From a virus: DNA of 34,729 nucleotides. Position numbers and translations under genes: made by a program. Below, one piece after another: positions 31,370-34,729 of the stretch. The notes under the pieces are model-generated. The model was not told where the DNA came from, made no database searches, and worked only from the letters and a program-made list of their open reading frames with translations. The DNA is taken from IMG/VR virus record IMGVR_UViG_3300031576_000204, positions 1 to 34,729 of that record. One strand, written 5' to 3'. The stretch's first letter is position 1, and each line of letters begins with the position of its first letter.

Positions 31370-31768
31370 TTATAATTTGGGAATACAACCGTATTTCGCT
31401 ATTAACGCTTCTGCAAACTCTTTTCGCGTTTTTTCGCGATCTTCCTTATATTCTTTGCCATTTAATATTTTACTGTCAAATTCGCCTCTTAATAATATTA
31501 TCCCCTTCTTCTTTGCAATTCTTTCCAAGTCGCTCGTATTTTGAATGTTTTCCTTCCTCCCAACTACCCATTTCCACGCATCTATTTCCTTTGCAGTCAT
31601 TTGCCCTTGAACACATTCCCATGCTTTTTCTTTATTCCGAGGGAAGTATTTAAATCTACATACTGCTAAACATTTTTTGCATTTAAATGTTTCATCACAT
31701 TTATCCATCACCCTGCGCTCTTGAAATAATAACATGCACTTTTCACATTCATACACATACATGGGCAT
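31370..31768 (-). CDS. FmdB-like zinc-ribbon protein
   Basis: 132 residues from the ATG at 31768 (MPMYVYECEKC, the usual start of the FmdB zinc ribbon; C8, C11, C30, C33). A longer start at 31777 overlaps the terminase stop. The C-terminal two-thirds is basic and helical. It lies between terminase and portal; its role is unknown, perhaps in packaging or in host transcription control. Confidence 0.75.
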   Translation of the reverse strand: MPMYVYECEKCMLLFQERRVMDKCDETFKCKKCLAVCRFKYFPRNKEKAWECVQGQMTAKEIDAWKWVVGRKENIQNTSDLERIAKKKGIILLRGEFDSKILNGKEYKEDREKTRKEFAEALIAKYGCIPKL

Positions 31769-31769
31769 T

Positions 31770-33239
31770 TTAATCATCAACTCCTATCCACGCTTCGTTA
31801 CGATCTGCATTATCCATCCCCATTTGCGATTGAAATTCCGCCATTTCTTCTTGAAATAAATTATATTTATTAATATAGTTTTGCATCCCAATTTCACTGT
31901 ATGGATTTATCTCTTTGGGTTTGCCCCATTTATCTTTATGCGATTTACTCCATGTATATAACGCATATCTCATCGCGTCCATGCAATGATTGTGCGCGTC
32001 AACCGGTTTTTCACCCCTGTTCTTGTCATCTGTGTCTTTATATCTGTATCTTTTTATCTCTTTTAACGTTTCTTCACACTTTGTCGTTATTGTTAAATGA
32101 CCATTTACAATTAATGCCGCAATGTGATTTATCCCCATGTCGATTTCATTGCGCCCAGGATGTATACGCTTTACACCTCGCGACATTAATTCAATTTTAC
32201 CCTGCGGGTTTGACGGATCTGCATAATAACATTCTACTTGTTTGCTTAACGAATTATCAAGTATCGCCGATACGTGTTCGTCGTACGTTTTACCCTTCGC
32301 ATAATATTCATCAAGCATAATCCATTTGTCTTCAAACTTACCGAGCCACACACAAACAAACGCGTCCGAATAGCCGAAGTCGATTCCGCATACGATAGAT
32401 ATATTTTCGGGTGCGATAATAGGCGCAATGACATGCTTTTCATCTGCAAAATCCTTATAAACCAATCCTTCAAATGTCACAAATTTCGCATATATCTCCT
32501 GCTGCGCATATTCCGGCGAGTAGTGCTTTTCCAACTCCTCTATATACTCTCGCGGCACAAATTTATTGTCGTATGATGTGCATTCAATTATTCCCGTTTC
32601 TTCACCATGTTTTAAATATACTTGCTCATATAACCAATTGCCCGTTCGCGGCGTCGTTGCTATCAGCATTTTTCCACCCGTATCCGCAATACGCGCAAGC
32701 AGTATTTTATACGCATCGTAACTCACCATAAATGCTTCGTCCAATCCTACTATGTCTACTCCCGCTCCTCTTAACGATTCAGGATCATCAGCCGATTTCA
32801 TTTCAACTCGTATCACTCCTCGTTCATTTCCCGATGGCGGATATAATAAAAATGCCCTCTCACTCTTACGCTCAACTATTATCGTTTCTGCAGCCGTTTC
32901 ACGAAATATCCGCTCCGTCACTAAGCTCATTTTGTATGTCGGCGATATTATCCACGCTAAATTCTTCTTCAATCTCTTCGTGTATAAATATTTCCATAAT
33001 CCATATACCATCCCCGTCGTCTTACCACTCCTTACTCCTCCCAGCATCACTGAACATTTTTTGTTCCCCTCAAATATTAAATCGAAAAATTCAAGCTGCT
33101 TTGCGTTAAATTCCCGCTCAACTTGCGCTTCATATAACTCCCGACCATATCTGTCTTGCCCAGCGCTTTGCACGCTTTTAAACGTTCGCGCTCCAAATAA
33201 TTCAAGACGGTCTATATCCCCTGTGTTGTAATTAGCCAT
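31770..33239 (-). CDS. terL: Terminase large subunit
   Basis: 489 residues. ATPase: Walker A GGVRSGKT (67-74), Walker B VDIVGLDEA (160-168), coupling motif ATTPRTG (193-199). RNase-H-like nuclease: GIDFGYSD (D286), YYAD (D340), DAHNHCMDAMRYA (D413, D420). Complete. It cuts and pumps DNA into the capsid, probably by the headful mode given the permuted genome. It is preceded by a zinc-ribbon gene whose stop overlaps its ATG. Confidence 0.95.
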   Translation of the reverse strand: MANYNTGDIDRLELFGARTFKSVQSAGQDRYGRELYEAQVEREFNAKQLEFFDLIFEGNKKCSVMLGGVRSGKTTGMVYGLWKYLYTKRLKKNLAWIISPTYKMSLVTERIFRETAAETIIVERKSERAFLLYPPSGNERGVIRVEMKSADDPESLRGAGVDIVGLDEAFMVSYDAYKILLARIADTGGKMLIATTPRTGNWLYEQVYLKHGEETGIIECTSYDNKFVPREYIEELEKHYSPEYAQQEIYAKFVTFEGLVYKDFADEKHVIAPIIAPENISIVCGIDFGYSDAFVCVWLGKFEDKWIMLDEYYAKGKTYDEHVSAILDNSLSKQVECYYADPSNPQGKIELMSRGVKRIHPGRNEIDMGINHIAALIVNGHLTITTKCEETLKEIKRYRYKDTDDKNRGEKPVDAHNHCMDAMRYALYTWSKSHKDKWGKPKEINPYSEIGMQNYINKYNLFQEEMAEFQSQMGMDNADRNEAWIGVDD

Positions 33240-33396
33240 TTCTCTTTATCTCTACCTTTAATATGCCTCTATATATATCTATAAAACATTTATGGCATAT
33301 TTCATATTCGTCCTCTGTTACCGGATTCACCAATTCATATTCATCCTCCGTCATCTCCCCACATATTTTACACCATTTGCTTATCGCCATTATCAT
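33232..33396 (-). CDS. Zinc-ribbon miniprotein between terminase genes
   Basis: 54 residues (start MIMAISKWCKICGEM). Two cysteine pairs, CKIC (9-12) and CHKC (34-37), and a basic end. GGAG lies seven bases before the ATG, which is in an ATGA overlap with the small terminase candidate; its stop overlaps terL. It is too small to be the small terminase itself but is translated with it. Confidence 0.7.
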   Translation of the reverse strand: MIMAISKWCKICGEMTEDEYELVNPVTEDEYEICHKCFIDIYRGILKVEIKRNG

Positions 33397-33746
33397 TTCA
33401 CTTCTCCTTCTATCTCCACTACCGCTTGCGTCTCTTTCTCCTTCTCCTTAAATCCTATGTTAAATGAAAACATCGGCCGCCCATCCGGTATCATCATCCC
33501 CTGCACTTTTGCAATTAATGTCAGCACCGCTATTTGATCTTTCGCCTGCATACTCCTATCCCTTATCCTTAAAAGTTCTCTCAATATATATTCCTTGTCT
33601 ATCAGCTTTTCAAATCCTTTTATTTGATTCCCACTCAATATTAAATTCAACGCTTCCACGCTCTTTTCATCTACCGTTAATCCTAATCCTTCTACCCTCT
33701 CTTTTACACTACGCTTATCTATTATCGGCAGTTTCAATTTGCCCAT
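33393..33746 (-). CDS. Terminase small subunit candidate
   Basis: 117 residues from the ATG at 33746 (AAGGAAG upstream); an ATG at 33785, in an ATGA overlap with the previous gene, would add 13 residues. It is helical (SVEALNLILSGNQIKGFEKLI; KEYILRELLRIRDRS) with a C-terminal beta and acidic tail. The position before terL is what is expected. No helix-turn-helix signature is clear. Confidence 0.55.
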   Translation of the reverse strand: MGKLKLPIIDKRSVKERVEGLGLTVDEKSVEALNLILSGNQIKGFEKLIDKEYILRELLRIRDRSMQAKDQIAVLTLIAKVQGMMIPDGRPMFSFNIGFKEKEKETQAVVEIEGEVK

Positions 33747-33781
33747 CTTTATACTTCCTTCTTCTCTTCTTACTGCATTTA

Positions 33782-34291
33782 TCATATCGTTGCCGCTTTA
33801 CCATTGTTTTTCCCTTCCACTGTATATATCATTTCCGGCTGCTCTTCTTCCACCACTTGTTCTCCTTCTTCTCTCCTTTTCAATCGGTCATTCTCGTTTT
33901 GCAAGCTCTTTAACTGCTCATATATCTCCCTTACCCCTCCCGTGTCTACACTCCTTGCCGTATTGCTCATCATTACCAATATTTCTTCACTACGCTTTAA
34001 AAATTCTTTGTATACCAAATCTATCTTGTAATTGCAGCCTCCTACTTCCATATATAATTTCTTCATGTCTGCCGCATATTCCTTGCACGCTTTTTGCGCT
34101 TCTTCTAATCTCACTTGTATCACTACTTGCTTGTTTATTTCTTCTTCATATCCGCTAATTACCGTTTTCGTCTCTTCTGCCACTTTTTGCAATGCCTTCT
34201 CCGCTCTCTCTATTCGCGCTCCCTGTTCTCCTTGCTTTATATATGCCCATCCCAATACTATTGTCACTCCTATTCCAATCAGCATCTCCAT
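33782..34291 (-). CDS. Membrane-anchored coiled-coil protein, first late gene
   Basis: 169 residues. Membrane span at about 2-18 (EMLIGIGVTIVLGWAYI), then a long charged coiled coil (KALQKVAEETKTVISGYEEE) and an acidic tail. The single N-terminal anchor followed by a coiled coil resembles an inner-membrane spanin (Rz-type), but the position before the terminase is unusual for one. It is the first gene after the late promoter, which may give a leaderless message. Role unknown. Confidence 0.6.
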   Translation of the reverse strand: MEMLIGIGVTIVLGWAYIKQGEQGARIERAEKALQKVAEETKTVISGYEEEINKQVVIQVRLEEAQKACKEYAADMKKLYMEVGGCNYKIDLVYKEFLKRSEEILVMMSNTARSVDTGGVREIYEQLKSLQNENDRLKRREEGEQVVEEEQPEMIYTVEGKNNGKAATI

Positions 34292-34299
34292 ATATTATG

Positions 34300-34328
34300 T
34301 GCATACATTATGTATCCGCTCATGTCAA
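34300..34328 (-). promoter_or_regulatory. Late-arm promoter
   Basis: Minus strand: TTGACA (34328-34323), 17-base spacer, TATGCA (34305-34300). The predicted transcript starts near 34293, two bases before the ATG at 34291, so the message may be nearly leaderless. It would drive the whole late operon. Confidence 0.5.
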
Positions 34329-34424
34329 GACTTTTTCTAAAATCAAAAATGATCCTTAGCTCTATGGGTGACTATACATACAAACATAGGGGGGTAGTGA
34401 GAGGCCGGCGGGGAGCAAAAGCGT

Positions 34425-34570
34425 ATGAGCAACTAGCATGCCGTGAGCGCGCATATATTATGTATAAAATACATAAAATATGTATGACATACATAAAATA
34501 TGTACAAAATACATAAAATATGTAAAAATGCAAAAAACGTGTGTCGTTACGATGCAATTATGAGCAACTA
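34425..34570. other. Candidate origin / control region with iterons
   Basis: Three copies of ACATAAAATATGTA (34471-34484, 34491-34504, 34511-34524) repeat every 20 bases; each is nearly palindromic (ACATA / TATGT). The array is flanked by an 11-base direct repeat ATGAGCAACTA (34425-34435, 34560-34570). Such arrays are typical of replication origins or of multi-operator control regions. Bases 34292-34602 contain no gene; 34380-34440 is locally GC-rich. Confidence 0.55.
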
Positions 34571-34602
34571 ACTTACCGCGCATAGGGCTAAAAAAAAAGT
34601 GC

Positions 34603-34729
34603 CTCCCCAAGTGCGTTGGCGGCGCATTTATCTATATATATGTCTCAGATTATATATACAGACACATACACACACACACACACACACACTACACACAACC
34701 ACACACTTACACACACATACTAAAAATAT
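34603..34729. repeat. 127-bp terminal direct repeat (right copy)
   Basis: Exact second copy of 1-127. Joining the two copies places the early-arm leader directly after the iteron region at 34425-34570, giving one continuous control region. Confidence 0.9.

Overview
This window looks like the complete genome of a short-tailed (podovirus-type) tailed bacteriophage of the Caudoviricetes. The first 127 bases are repeated exactly at the end (34603-34729), so the molecule closes to a circle of 34,602 bp. The sequence is AT-rich, with strong GAGG/GGAG ribosome-binding sites and ATGA start/stop overlaps. TTGACA-type promoters argue against a Bacteroidota host, but I cannot name the host. I see no integrase, tRNA, rRNA, CRISPR array, RNA polymerase, DNA polymerase or recognisable endolysin.

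The genome has two divergent arms that part in a roughly 600 bp non-coding region spanning the circular junction (34292-34602 plus 1-292). That region holds a 20-bp-period iteron array, a CA/TG tract and a promoter for each arm.

The rightward early arm (293-12614, + strand) begins with small self-contained cassettes (promoter, palindromic operator, gene, terminator). One of them carries a tetrapeptide-repeat protein. A replication block follows: OB-fold protein, Cas4/RecB-like nuclease, AEP-type primase and UvrD-like SF1 helicase. Next come a ribbon-helix-helix protein, a Holliday-junction-resolvase-like gene interrupted by an in-frame TGA, and a run of tiny cysteine-pair (zinc-ribbon-like) genes. 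The arm ends with a DNA methyltransferase and a two-gene unit: a 'RQGDVL' protein overlapping a longer paralogue of the tetrapeptide-repeat protein (DUF6745-like).

The leftward late arm (34291 down to 12633, - strand) reads as a virion operon: coiled-coil membrane protein, small terminase candidate, zinc ribbon, large terminase, FmdB-like zinc ribbon, portal, three small proteins, scaffold, major capsid protein, two decoration-like proteins, a fibre, small unknown and membrane/lysis-candidate proteins, head-tail adaptor, tail nozzle, three large internal/ejection candidates and distal tail-like proteins. Headful packaging with a P22/SU10-like portal and adaptor fits a circularly permuted chromosome.

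The most unusual content is (1) the paired RQGDVL/tetrapeptide-repeat DUF6745 system and its second copy, whose 12-bp repeat arrays differ in length and share a displaced block; (2) the cassette architecture of the left early arm with its shared operator; (3) the TGA-interrupted resolvase; (4) the zinc-ribbon mini-gene array; and (5) two leader RNAs, one before the nuclease and one before the scaffold, in which an upstream anti-Shine-Dalgarno strand and a hairpin precede the start codon.
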